A stretch of 64,000 nt of DNA from Pseudoscleropodium purum (GCA_963969395.1 OZ017804.1:13392001-13456000), one strand, 5' to 3'; positions 1 through 11,774 are shown, counted from the first letter of the stretch. Notes: generated by a model from the sequence alone, not told the origin. Program-made: numbers and translations.

Positions 1-175
1 TAGGAATGGTCGCATAGGGAAGTGACGAAGCTCCAGCGAAGCGAAGGCAGCTTGAAGAGCTCGAAGGAAGCTGGGGTTGGTGTCCCAACAGAGGTGTCGA
101 GAGGAGCGTGCGAGGCCGATGATGCGCAAGTTGGGAAACAAGCTGAGAAGACGGATTCCGTTTGGACGAAATACC
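1..175 (-). promoter_or_regulatory. Diverged copy of the upstream region of the gene at 21336 (reverse orientation)
   Basis: Read on the minus strand, this GC-richer block aligns with about 20825-21015. Shared stretches include GAGCTTCGTCAC followed by GCGACCATTCC, AACTTGCGC, CAAACGGA and CTTCCTTCG, in the same order. The gaps between them are not multiples of three, which fits promoter or 5' UTR sequence better than coding sequence. The inference is that a paralogue of the 21336 gene begins beyond the left edge, on the minus strand. The 134-residue open frame on the plus strand here resembles nothing I recognise and is probably spurious. Confidence 0.55.
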
Positions 176-429
176 TCAAAACCCTAAACCCTAAAATCCA
201 GCCCTTGCACCTTGCACCTCGCAATGTAAGCAAAAGCAAGGAAGGAAGAAAAAAAAGGATAGAATCATCCGCACTTGCACGTTCATCCACAAAATTATCT
301 ATTATTAGTAATTTAAATTTAAATGTTGGCAAATTCAGTATTTTTTTAAAAGGTTTAGAGGATTCCATCCATTTTTCCAAACATTCTTTTTTAATGAAAA
401 AGGGGGCTAGCACCAAAATTAGGTGAGAT

Positions 430-1455
430 TCTTGTGATAATTCACCAACAAAAATTTGATTGGAAAACTAAACCTAAAAATATTGTTTTCTTTATTCTAC
501 CACCTATTTTTTTTATAGGATGTAGGTGTGGAAAAAATTGTATCAAAATTTGCACTTGAGTTGACCCCAAAACCAATGCAAGTTCTTAGAGCAACAAATA
601 GGAGTTGGCCAATACAACAAGCAACATTGCAATCACTTCACATGCAATTAAAGTTGATAGCATTGGAGTTTAATCATAGCATTTTGAACATTTTTACATT
701 GGTATTTCAATTAGATGACTCTTGTTACGAGTGCTTCAAATTTTCATTAGGAATGTCAAATTAAAATAATTGAATGATATTTTTTTGGAATGAAATGTCA
801 CAAATTTTATAATAAGAGTCATAATATTATGTACTTAGTATAATAGATTATTAGACTAGTCAAATTTCATATTTTCTTGTTGGCAAGTGAATTCAAAGGA
901 AGTTCCAACACATTAAAGAAATGGATAGCATATGCCATCAAAGATGTGAAAGGCCACAATTTTTTGGTAGATGTCACTAAAATCATTTCTTCAACATACA
1001 TACATATTGATTTTAGAAGTGTTGAAAGAGTGATGATGGCAGTTAGACTAGGCAATTAAAGGATGATTTTAGCTATACACACCTAAATATTAGTAACTAA
1101 GTACAAAAAATTTAGTCAACATTAGAACATGGCCACCTTAACTCATTAGGGGTCTACTTACACTTTTTAAATGTAGATGAAAAGTATTTCCAACCCCTTG
1201 CAAAACTCTCTTGACACTCAATCCTAGCATGTCAAAGAATGACTATTGAAATCACTATTCATCTTAAGTTTAGTTGCTTTATCCTTTATTCTACTTAATG
1301 AGTGGTTCAATGAATGGTCAACCAACTATTTATAGGTCTTATTTGATGATTAAGGGTGAGAAACAAGTTGAAAATTGAGGGTTCTTCAAAATTAAATGGA
1401 AAATTTGAGCATGCAAAGTTTGGCAAGCAAAAGGCGGTATGAATGCTCTAAGACA
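430..1455. other. AT-rich intergenic stretch, nothing recognised
   Basis: There are short open frames at 528-764 and 877-1059 (plus strand). Neither has a recognisable domain, a codon-composition contrast with its surroundings, or splice context. No RNA gene or terminal repeat was seen. Confidence 0.4.
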
Positions 1456-1687
1456 TTAATCCTTAAGGGACAAGTTGGTCACTATGGAAATCATCTATTT
1501 TGGTACCGTGTGAATTGTTGACTTAAAAATATGCAAAATCTCTCATTAAAAGTCAAACTACTATAGAAGATGTTCCGCCTTTTCATACAAAATTTTGAGG
1601 ATGAATAATTACACTTCTATTCTACATAGAGAGATTCTTTGTCACTCATCGAACAAAAAAAGTCCTCACCATTGTTTTTAGGCTAAT
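1456..1687. mobile_element. Copy of the ~0.23 kb TTAA-bounded repeat (family R2)
   Basis: It begins TTAATCCTTAAGGGACAAG and matches 44750-44981 along its length. Shared segments include TTTTGAGGATGAATA, AAGTCAAACTA and a CATAC/GTCATCC-like end. A third, weaker copy lies near 35488-35695. It has no coding capacity, so it is a small non-autonomous element. The right boundary is approximate. Confidence 0.5.
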
Positions 1688-2640
1688 TAGATTTATGACT
1701 AAAGCAAGCAAGCGAGCATTGCTATCATTGCAAGATATGTCAATGCAATGTTCCTCAAAGTTACATCAAAGCCATAATGCACTCGGAAAGATTTTTCTTT
1801 ATTAATATTTGTTCTTCCCATAGCAGAATCTAACCATTGACGAGGAAAGGCATTAATACCAATAGAATGCATTATTCAATACAGTGGAATGCACCATAGA
1901 AATTTTTTTATCTTTTTGTCTTCAATGTATCTTTTTCATTGTATTCCACTACCATGGTAGTTCCACTTTCATGTTCTACTACGATAAATGTTCTCTAAAC
2001 CCTAGGAATTACAAAGAAGGTCGAAGTTTGAGTAGTTTCCAATCTGCAACTTCATCATTAGCTTCAAAACACCAACAATAATGAGGACTAACTTAAATTG
2101 CCTTCAACGTTTGCAAAGTACTAAATGTATAGATGCTTAGCCTCATTTGCACTCCAATGAAATAATCCTAAGATCTCTCTATGAGCCAAATTAAGGGAAA
2201 CAAAACCATATTTAAATGTAAGATGAACACTCCAAAATACACACCATATAGTTTCTTCTTTCCATAATGATTTTAACACCTTCAGAATTGTGACACAACA
2301 ACTCGTCTAAGTGCTTTGGATCAAAATCATACACATTCCTTCATAAATTCAACTCAAAGGCAACTCCAACATTCAAATAATTGAGAAATTGCTCAACTAT
2401 AATAGCACTGACAATGAAACAAAGCAATCATTGAAATGAATCATTTATTGAAGACCTAGATATAGCCGGATTTAAAAATCTATATGATAATTGTTGCTAA
2501 CAACTCTAATGAAAGCTTCAAGGAAACCTAAACTACTTGGCTATATGGTTGCTCAATGAAAACCTCTAATTATTCATTGTAGAGTCAGATGATTTTTTTG
2601 AGGATATACCAACCTTCAACAATCTTATAGATTGCTAAAT
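1688..2640. other. AT-rich intergenic stretch
   Basis: I see no supported gene or repeat boundary here. The small open frame at 1884-2081 shows no family features. Confidence 0.35.
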
Positions 2641-4204
2641 GAATGGCCAACTATGTTGTTTGTGGAACTGTGAATTTGGTAGTTGATTGGGCAAATTTTT
2701 TGGATCATCATCAGCTTCAAGAAATACAAAATCAAGAAGATCAAAATAATTTGTGGAAACTTTAGATCTCTCCGTCTCTTGTTGAAGCAATATAGGCACC
2801 TCTTCCAAAATAGAAAGTGAAAACATTGCAACATTCATTGAATGTAGAACTAATGCAATATTTAGAGGCATATCACTAAGAATAATACGGTCAATAATGG
2901 AGACACTAGCTACTTGACACTCTTGCAATTTTACATAGGCATCAAGCTCATGTTTGTGATCATCTTTGAATGTTAAAGGTGACCAAGCAATTTCTCACCA
3001 CTAATAATCTATTGAATAGCACAATCTCTCTAAGCATTTTATCCACAAGATTGCATTTCTTGTAAATTTTTGCATCGCTATGGCCAATGATGTCCATTCC
3101 ATATCTCATAGATACAGAACCTTCTTGCATCCAAGTAATTCTTGCTGTCTTGCCACTCTTGTCTATAAGAGTCTTCTCAACCAAACTAGGTATATCTATG
3201 GTCATTTTCTTTGTAATTGTTGAAAGAATATTTCTACCTCTAGAAACTTTTGAGTAACAAATAGCATCTGTGGCCTTTCACTTTGAAAGCACTATCAAGA
3301 ATAATGATTGAGGACAAGATTCTCCGAATGTTGTTTACTCCACATTGTGCAACATCAACTGTCATAGTCTTTAAAAGTCTAGGGTTATATTTCAAAACCT
3401 TTCCTATGACAGTGTATTCAATGGAAAAATCTTCTACAATCGTTACTCTCATTTTAGAAGCTACTCTAATGAAGAAATTTCTTGTACTATACCAAATAAA
3501 ACTTGAAGGCAAATTAGGTTGACACATAGCTTGAGCCAATACACGAGCTTCTTCTTCAAGCGTAAGACAATTAGATTTCTTCACTTTTTTTCCAAGGCTA
3601 GCCTTGAAGATCTTGCCACAGTTTCATCACCAACTAATTTATCTTGTTGATATCTCACATCAATGAATATAAAGAATTTTTCACAAGGTTTGCTAGATTC
3701 AATAGAACATTTGTTGCAATGTGCACAAATAATTCTACAATCAATACCACGTAAGAGTGAATTAATACTCCCTAGAGGATATAGCGAGCCATCACGCTTC
3801 TTAGCATCAAGTATAAAACAAGCCAAAAGATCAACAAAAGGTGTGAGGTCCTCCTATTCAGAAATTTCCTCAATTGACAATGAGGTGTCAATCTTTCGTT
3901 CCACATGCCATTCATCAAAAGTGTCCCATGACCAATTCTTACCATATTTTCTTCTTCAATGTCCTCCTTCATTTACAATCCACATTTCATCATGAGAATG
4001 AGGTGCAAAACAACATCAAGAAGCTTTTGTTGTACTACAATCTTTGTGATGATCACTTCCACTTTCTATTGAAGATTGAAAAGAACCTATAAAGAGGGAG
4101 CAATTTGGAAGCACAACTTTTGGAACTCCAACAACCTGAGCAAATTCCTTCTCTTTGGATGCACCCAAATTGGTAATGCTATCATTGTGCAAGGCTACTT
4201 GCAT
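2640..4204 (-). pseudogene. Decayed tyrosine-recombinase-like (Crypton / DUF3504-type) gene
   Basis: Several minus-strand frames fit together in the order of a DUF3504/Crypton-type recombinase, although frameshifts and stops separate them. The frame at 3581-3826 has KKRDGSLYPLGSINSLLRGI, the start of the domain as in ZMYM/QRICH-like proteins. The frame at 3240-3584 continues with LTLEEEARVLAQ and an FFIRVASKM segment. The frame at 2960-3205 has SGKTARITWMQEG and then IIGHSDAKIYKK, which resembles tyrosine-recombinase box II with its Gly-His and the nucleophile Tyr. Frames at 4016-4204 and 2635-2928 may be the N- and C-terminal remnants. The 5' end stops exactly at the CACTA element that begins at 4206, so insertion there may have broken it. 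The family call rests on motif order, not on a search. Confidence 0.5.
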
Positions 4205-4583
4205 CCACTAGAAGGAATTTGTGTTTTTGTAGACAAGTAGTGCAATGTGTCCACATGTTTTCTGAAATGTCACATATGTAAACTACGGATGTCTAGAATA
4301 ATCCGTCAAGATTGGCATGGTAAAAACATGAAGAAATCTTTAAAAAAATGCCATGTTTTTTAGAGAAACATCACAATAAACACAATTTTAAGAAGTGCCC
4401 AAAATGTACCATGTGGAAACCACATAAGTGCCATGCAAGCAAATAATGCCATGTAGGAATTTTTTCACTTTTGACCAAAAGATGAGGTGGTAGTTGACGT
4501 CATGTTTTTTGAAAATTTTCATATTGTTTTTAGTGACATCAACTTAGACATTTGTAAGAATTTGAATATTATTTTTAGCAACA

Positions 4584-5772
4584 GGGCAATGGTCAGCTTA
4601 GGGTACCCCAAAATGTTGTTTTAACTATAATATCAATCTACTACAGTGTGTCAAATAGCTTCATCTTTTAAATGTAATAAAGTATGGTTTCACAAAATGT
4701 GGTTTTAGATGCTTAACCACTAAATGTCTGGATCCATTTCCAAATTTGACAATTTGGGAAAAACTGTTGTAAAGTGTTATTTGAAAGAATATTTTGGAAT
4801 TGATGTACAAATAAAAGTTGTAGATTTTGAATTGTAGATTCTATCTATATGATTAGATTCACTAGTGCTATCACCAATATTTTTCTATAAATTTTGAAAG
4901 GGGAATTTCAAAATCCCTTTTAAATTCAATGACAAGCAAACTATTATCATTTTTTGAGTAAAATTTGTTGGAACAAATTTGAATTGAGGTTACCTTGATA
5001 TGGTGATTTTTTGAAATTTTTGTGTTCATTACATCTAGGACCTTACTTTTGCTAATCTAGTTTTGAACTAGAGTCAATGCAATTTGACCACTTGACATAC
5101 TTCCGCATTTGTAATTTTAGAAAAATTAGTATTCTAGTAACACCAAATCCAACCATTAGATAAGACAAGAACTTAATAGAGTATCACCAAAAATTAGGAT
5201 GACTTTCATCCAAGTAGGAATGATACAGAAACAAGAACTTCAATCTGTTTATCGTCCAAAAAATGGACATCAAAGCACTCCAAGGTTAAACTTGTAATGT
5301 GTCAAGAAAAAAAATTCACCACAAAAAAATAATTTTACAAATTTTTAACAAATTTTTTAGTTAAAAAAGTAAGTATTGTCCTCAATACATAAAATTGTCG
5401 AAAACAAGCATTTGGAATATCAAATAATTTTTCTTAAATATCATTTTTAGATGCAATTTACATAAAATGGTCCAGTATATAAAATAATTAATTTTATTAA
5501 TAAACATTTAAAAAATTGTGCACTATAAAGCTTGCAATTCCCAAAATTCAATGTTTTTTCTCACATCTATGAAAGATTTGCAAATTTCATTTTTTTCTTA
5601 AGAACTCAATAGGAATATACATCTTGATCATGTTGATGCTTACCATTTTTTTTTAATTATAGGATCTTCTTATTTGATCAAAATGAACAAATTAGACAAA
5701 CTTTAGAGGCTTTCAACAAAAATAACCTAATTAGTGTGTCCAAAGAGGAATACCCCAAGCCGACCATTGCCC
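4584..5772. mobile_element. Nested TIR element of 1,189 bp inside the CACTA element
   Basis: The left terminus is GGGCAATGGTCAGCTTAGGG and the right terminus, reverse-complemented, is GGGCAATGGTCGGCTTGGGG. The inverted repeats run about 26 bp with about 4 differences. The flanks read AACA on both sides, which may be a 4-bp target duplication. There is no open frame of note, so it is non-autonomous. I cannot assign a superfamily. Confidence 0.65.
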
Positions 5773-6084
5773 AACATTGATTTTGACCTCTACACATTTT
5801 TTGAGATATTTCTTGAGACATCAATTTCGATGTTAGCTTAAATGTATGTCATATATAATACATTATATATTTACACAATATATTATACATCATACACAAT
5901 GTGCCATATAATATATACAATACACCATACATTATACAAAATACATTGTACACAATATACCATATTGGCAATAATATTGAATGATTTGAAAAGCTTTATT
6001 ATAAATATTTCGACTTGAGAAGGCAAGTTATTTATGCAAGAGGGGTGGTAGGAGGGAAGACAAACTATATGGGACCTCTAAAAC

Positions 6085-6409
6085 GTAATTTTTATTATTA
6101 AAAATATAATTTTTATTATTAAAAATATAATTTTTATTATTAAAAATATAATTTTTATTATTAAAAAAATAATTTTTATTATTAAAAAAATAATTTTTAT
6201 TATTAAAAATATAATTTTTATTATTAAAAATATAATTTTTATTATTAAAAATATAATTTTTATTATTAAAAATATAATTTTTATTATTAAAAATATAATT
6301 TTTATTATTAAAAATATAATTTTTATTATTAAAAATATAATTTTTATTATTAAAAATATAATTTTTATTATTAAAAATATAATTTTTATTATTAAAAATA
6401 TAATTTTTA
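6085..6409. repeat. 15-copy AT-only minisatellite, 21-bp unit
   Basis: The unit is approximately ATAATTTTTATTATTAAAAAT, repeated about 15.5 times almost without change. Two neighbouring copies near 6160-6190 carry A in place of T (AAAAAAATA). Because 21 is a multiple of three, the minus strand stays open and would read IIFLIIK fifteen times (6078-6452). This is a by-product of the repeat, not a gene. Confidence 0.95.
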
Positions 6410-8204
6410 TCTCAGTATTATAATAAAGACAATATTGTCTCGTAGAAAACATCCCGATGTTGTAGAGGATGTCTTAGTTGACATTGCAAAAAACATGTCA
6501 ACGTCACAGAGGACGTCTCTATTGACATCACAAAAAACATCTACATGCGATAGAGGACATCTTAGCTGATGTCTTCTATGACAATATTAAAATGACATTA
6601 AAGCATGCTCACATGGCATGCCACTTCATCTTTTGGGGGCACCATATTATTCAAATGCCAATGCAATTGACCATTTTAGAAAAAGAAAATGCTATGTGAT
6701 TTGCTTTCACCTATTTTTTCACATGTAGTCACCATTTTACCTTAGCCCCCAAGAATTTCTAGAAATTTACTTTCAGTCAAATTTTAAGCCCTTGCTAATG
6801 TGTACAAGTCATTTGTAGTCTTGTTATCATTCATCTTGTCCTACGTAAAATCCAAAATGTTGGATCAAACAAAAATTGTAAACTTTAAGAATTTTCTCAA
6901 TTTCTTTAAATGTATTATACATCTTGTGAAATCAAATATCTATTGTGATTTTCTCTGCAAGATGTATTTCACATTATGCTAATTAAAAAGAGCCTCCAAC
7001 AATAAATAAAAATGAAGATTTGAAGTGGACACCTTTGCACAAAATGTCATTCTTAAAAATAATTAATTAAAATAGTGAGTACTTTATTTTTTATTAATGA
7101 AATAATGAAACAAGATAGAATTTTAATGTATAAGAGAAGAATTTCCTCATGAAAGAATTTCAAAATGATAACAAAATTGTTTCTAAATATACAAAAAAGA
7201 ATTTGCACTAAAAATATTGAACATGGCTATGATATGAAAGTGCAACATCTTTTATTCTATTTGCAATTCAATTATTTTAAAGCACTCAATATCCTCAAGA
7301 AATACTAAAAGTATTGCACATCTTCACTAGAAGTAATACAAGCTCAAGAAGAAAGGGGAATTCAACAACTATGTTCTTTTTCCAAATGGACTTCTTATAT
7401 ATACGTTCCATATTCTGATGAATGCTAAACTATATTGTTGAGGAAGTTTACTCTGCTACAAAAGTCTTTCTCTAAACTTTCGCCAGTAAAAGTTATATTT
7501 AGTGTTGAATTCATATATAGTAAATAATGCAAACCAATAAAAAGTTTTTTTTTTTTCAGAAGCAACTGCTATTTTAAATATATAGTGAATGTATGTTTGT
7601 TAAAGTATGATCTCATTCTATTAACAATAGATATTGTTCAAGAAAAGTCCCAAAAAAAACATATCGTTGATGAATTCCCCTTTCTTCTTAAACCATTTTG
7701 AACACAAATATTGAAAGAATAAACCAATTTCTAGAACTTCACAATACTAGTTTACTTTTTTCCCTAACTACTTTCACTATATAGTAATTTATCATGGAAG
7801 TATTTGGAAACTACAATTTATATATGCATCCACACTACTCTATTTTGAAAGGATAGCAAGGACTTACCCTTTCTCTTGATTTACCATAGTTGGTCACCTT
7901 TCTATTTGACCCCAAAAAAACTTCCCCAAAGAAATCCATCTATGAAAAGGACTTTTTTTGCCGTCGTGGTAGTTCGGTGTTTTCTAGGATGTTTCAAAAA
8001 ACATGTTGATGTTCCTTGCAATGTCTCATTCAACATTTCCATCAAATTGAACAATCACTTGTTTTACATCTAACATCTACATATTTGTAAAAACATCCTC
8101 AGAAATTCTCGCTCCCTAGGCAACCACCGGATTTTTTCACTCCTATTCTGGAAAACATGTCCCTTTGTTGAAAACATTCTAAAAAACACTGTCTTCTTCT
8201 AGTG

Positions 8205-9480
8205 ATCTCTTTGGAATAGTGTTTTTTTTTTAATTTTAAGGAAATCTAGATGTGGGCTCTTAGAAAGAAGTAAGTGGTTGAGGTTAGGCACTTTCAAATT
8301 TTTTCTTGGTGCAAAATTTGACTTCAGGTTAGGAATTAATGTGAGTTGTATGGCCTTAAAACAAAACTAAAAAACAATTTTGGCAATTTCAACTCTTGGG
8401 CTAGTGCAAAATAGGGCAACTAGGTTTCAAAGAGTGATGCAGAATGGGAGATAACCAAATTTTGACTCAAAAAACTTGCTATAGATAATGCATAATTGTT
8501 GAATCAATATTTAGAAGATGCCCCAAAGTCCTTACTTATTAAACAACCGTGTCACACTTGTATCAAAACACATCAACAAACAAAGAAGCGCATCAAGAGT
8601 CTCTCAACACATGGCCATACTTATCAAAGTATTATCACACCATAACAATAAGTGGGTCAACAATTACTTCAATAGTGGTGCAACCTTGATGTTTTATGAC
8701 TACATCACCTAATGATACGAGAAACATACCTGCAAACATGTAGCTACAATCTATATCCATATCTTCAACTTTGTTATATTGTAGGTGACTGTAGATGAAA
8801 AGTTGTTGAATCAACATTTAAACAGGTGGCAACAAACTGGCAAACCCTAATATTCATGGTGATAGCAACAAAGTAACAAACCCTAGTATTCATAGTTGAA
8901 GCAATGGCTACTAGGGTGCTTAGGGAGTGCACTTAGTTCTACTACAACAAACTATGAGCAAATAAGTGGTTTCTAATAAACTATAATTTTAACCTAAAAT
9001 TTTGAGCTTTGTTTAATAATGACTATAGGTTTCTAGTGCCAAAATTTCCAACTCAAATAAAATATGAAATGATTTTTAGAAGAAGTTGAAAATGAACCAA
9101 AATGGTATGTTTTTCAACTTAAATAATTACAGAGAACACATTTAGGTGACCATTGAATCAATATTCAACTCAAAATGAGCTTTCAATAAAGAATTTTTTT
9201 TATTTTTTTAAATTTCATTTTTTAGATAATTTTTAGGGATTTAATCTAATATAGGGGTGTGAAAGTTATTTTTCAATTCTACAATGTATCTTTTTACTTC
9301 AAAAATTTGTAACTAATTATTATTAACAAATAAAAATATCAATAATCCAAAACACAAAATTTCAAAGTAGGAAAATCTATTCATATTTTTTTATTTTGTT
9401 TTATTTAAAATTCAAAAGGTATACAGGGGATCCAAAGTTTTGTTTGCTCATGGTTTCTAATGGACACTCTAAGTGACACA
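8205..9480. other. Intergenic stretch with a short tandem duplication
   Basis: Mostly unremarkable AT-rich DNA. At about 8825-8915 a unit of roughly 38 bp containing GCAACAAA..CAAACCCTA..ATTCAT is present twice in tandem. No gene is supported. Confidence 0.45.
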
Positions 9481-10763
9481 CACACACACCGGCTAGGGTG
9501 TGAATGTGTGATCCAAGATTTAGATTTAGCGAAAGGAACAGTCGTCCATTAAAAAAAAATTCGGAAAAAACAAAAAGAGCCAGAACCTGGAAAGAAATCT
9601 TTCCCGCGCATTATGCCCTCCCAGCAGGGGATGCCCTCTCAGGTCGGGGTCCCTGCATTCTCGGGCACCACCTCGGGCTAACGCCCTCCGTCTCCTGCCT
9701 CCCCTCGAGGCCTTCCCCCTATACACATTGCCACTGCACCTCGGAGGATCCACACAAATTTCTCGGCAGACAGACAGACGATGATTCCAAGCTAGCTGCA
9801 TTGGAAAGGGCGGTCGGTCGGTCGATCGATCACTTGGCAATAGTTTCGCATGAATTCCGCGGTTTCAAGCATTTGATGGAGCCGTGGAGTGTATACAGTA
9901 TATAGCGGTGTCGACAGGCATACAGAGAGAGATCGAGAGAGATACCCAAGCTCTCACTTCAATTGCTTCATAGGATATACATATCCGAGTGAAGCTCTGC
10001 GCGTTCATTCTGTGACACCATTTCCGATGCATGCCGGCCACTTGCAGAGTGGTTGAACAGTAGCTACAGTAGACACCGACGCAGGACACTTCACTCGATC
10101 AATTCCTGTTCGCACAGAACCTACAAGTTAGCTAGCTTGGCGTAGAATTGAATTTTCAGAGTGAGAGAATTGATTGCAATTGCAATGCGGTGATTGAGAT
10201 GTACGTGAGTAATCGATCACCCTAGCATGCATATATTGATTGCAGCCAAGATATATTGCAGCAGCATTTAGGATCTATGCGAGCTTATCTGTTTGTTAGA
10301 TAGCCCGGCCCTCTCCGGATCGGAATTGCATGTTGCGCTGAACGTTGAGAGGAAACGCTAGTCTGACAGGAAGCGGCCGACGGATCCTTCATCTTTTAGA
10401 CGGAAGATTGGTACGTACTCATTGAGGAAGTCAATACGTACACATAATTTTGCGCTTGTGATGTATCGATATTTCTTGTAAGACCATAACAGGCTGAGTT
10501 TGTAATTAATGCACATGATGAACTTGCAGATTCATTGCTCTACATTTAACATCCTTGAGTTTCTCGCAGAATTGGTTAGGAATTTTCGATAGCGTTGTAG
10601 GTAATTGTGCAAAGTAAGCGTGTATCGCAATTAATCGTGCGGGCGAGCGGGACAGATTTGCAAGGAGCTTGAGGTACTCTATAGCAGAGAATCGATTAAT
10701 TAATCGATCTCCAGATTCTTGAGTCCGTTCGACTGAGCATTTCAGCCATAGATCAGGACAGAC
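9481..10763 (+). promoter_or_regulatory. Promoter and 5' leader region of the 10764 gene
   Basis: GC content rises sharply at about 9490 relative to the AT-rich DNA to the left, and the island runs into the gene. A TATA-like TATACAGTATATAG lies at about 9890-9905. It is followed by a GAGAGAGATCGAGAGAGA purine tract (about 9926-9951), of a kind common in plant 5' leaders. A donor-like ACGTGAGT near 10203 and acceptor-like TTGCAG sites further on would allow a 5' UTR intron, which is unproven. A (CA)n tract lies at 9478-9489. Confidence 0.4.
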
Positions 10764-11669
10764 ATGGAACCATCCAGAAACCCCGATCCAAACAGCAGTC
10801 TTATGCGCTTCCGCGACTGTTGCCAAGACCAAATAGCCAGATTCTCGATGCAACCCGCGGACTACGACGAATACTCCGAGCTTACCTGGAGTTTCAGCGT
10901 CCAATTTACCCCCTACTACGTCTTTCGGCGCCAAATGTCATCCTTCCTTCATCAGAAAACCCATTACGCCCATCTCCGAGTCCATTGGGACGTTTTCCAC
11001 CAAGACATCCTTGGAGAACAGCAAATGATTCACCACCCTCTCTTTCTCTTCCCCGTCGCTCTTTGCGTCTTGTTAAACATAATCCCTTACTCCGCAGAGC
11101 CGGGCGACACGCTCTGGCATCGAGCTCAAGAACACTGGGACCAGAAACTCACTACCCAACGTGCCAGCGAATTGAGCAGCATTCAAAACCAACGATTCAT
11201 CATGGCAGGCATTGATAACCCCGTCGGAGAATTGAACCACGAAGCGCGTCTCCTTGAGTTTCTGTATTGGTACCAGGAGCAGGCGGAGAGTTTCACAATG
11301 CGACCGGAGGATTACCGCAAGTTCATGGGGTTTCGGATTCGTCACAGGACTGGGGACATCGGGTACGGCGAGTTTCGGCAAGAAGTAGGGGAGTTGCTGG
11401 GGGTTCCGGAGTACGAGTGTCTAAGAGTGTGGTGGCATGTTCATGAAATGGAGGTTCGGGGGTTGGTCACCATGGTGGAGAATCCCTGTGTGACGTTTCC
11501 ACTCGCGTTCTGCGTGGTGGCGAATGCTGTTCTTTACATTGCAATGTTTGGGGATGCACACTGGAGGTCATATCTCGACAGAGTCCGGTCCCGAGTTCGG
11601 AGACGATCAAAACCGGCGATCGACATTGTGTTGAACCACATCAATCGTTCGCCTGGAGACCGAGCTTGA
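10764..11669 (+). CDS. Unknown protein of 301 residues built from two related repeats
   Basis: A single uninterrupted exon with GC content and codon use typical of the other genes here. I do not recognise the family. The protein consists of two homologous halves. Residues about 16-130 contain RFSMQPADYDEYSE, then a Trp-rich HWDVFHQ and a hydrophobic FPVALCVLLNII. Residues about 164-275 contain SFTMRPEDYRKFM, WWHVHEM and FPLAFCVVANAVLYI in the same order. The PEDYRKFM helix region faintly recalls paired amphipathic helix (Sin3 PAH) domains, but I would not call it one. The hydrophobic stretches (about 94-107 and 245-260) could be membrane-associated or buried. The C-terminus is Arg-rich (RSRVRRRSK). 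The start is the first ATG after the leader. A partial copy of its 3' end follows at 11821. Confidence 0.7.
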   Translation: MEPSRNPDPNSSLMRFRDCCQDQIARFSMQPADYDEYSELTWSFSVQFTPYYVFRRQMSSFLHQKTHYAHLRVHWDVFHQDILGEQQMIHHPLFLFPVALCVLLNIIPYSAEPGDTLWHRAQEHWDQKLTTQRASELSSIQNQRFIMAGIDNPVGELNHEARLLEFLYWYQEQAESFTMRPEDYRKFMGFRIRHRTGDIGYGEFRQEVGELLGVPEYECLRVWWHVHEMEVRGLVTMVENPCVTFPLAFCVVANAVLYIAMFGDAHWRSYLDRVRSRVRRRSKPAIDIVLNHINRSPGDRA

Positions 11670-11768
11670 TCGGTACGTACGGTCGAGAAGGCAGTCAAGA
11701 TCGAGTTTGTCAATTGATTCATTGTGAAGTGTGGACTCGCTTGCTCCATTCAGCAGCTCGCAAATTGG

Positions 11769-11774
11769 AATAAA
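11769..11774 (+). terminator. AATAAA polyadenylation signal, about 100 bases after the stop
   Basis: A canonical hexamer placed plausibly for 3' end formation of the 301-residue gene. Plant signals are degenerate, so this is suggestive only. Confidence 0.4.

Larger units (their letters stand above)
4206..8204. mobile_element. Non-autonomous CACTA (En/Spm-type) DNA transposon, 3,999 bp
   Basis: The left end is CACTAGAAGGAATTTGTG. The right end, reverse-complemented, is CACTAGAAGAAGACAGTG. The flanking trinucleotide is ATC on both sides (4203-4205 and 8205-8207), a perfect 3-bp target duplication, which is the size known for CACTA elements. The subterminal regions contain many short ACATGTTT/GATGTC/GACGTC-like motifs, as expected of transposase-binding repeats. 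No transposase frame survives, so it would need a helper in trans. A nested element (4584-5772) and a minisatellite (6085-6409) sit inside. A shorter relative lies at 48381-49882. Confidence 0.8.

Noticed and set aside
6078..6452. 124-residue minus-strand frame with fifteen IIFLIIK units, superficially a membrane protein
   Set aside because: It is the direct translation of a 21-bp AT minisatellite inside a transposon and has no start context or homologue.
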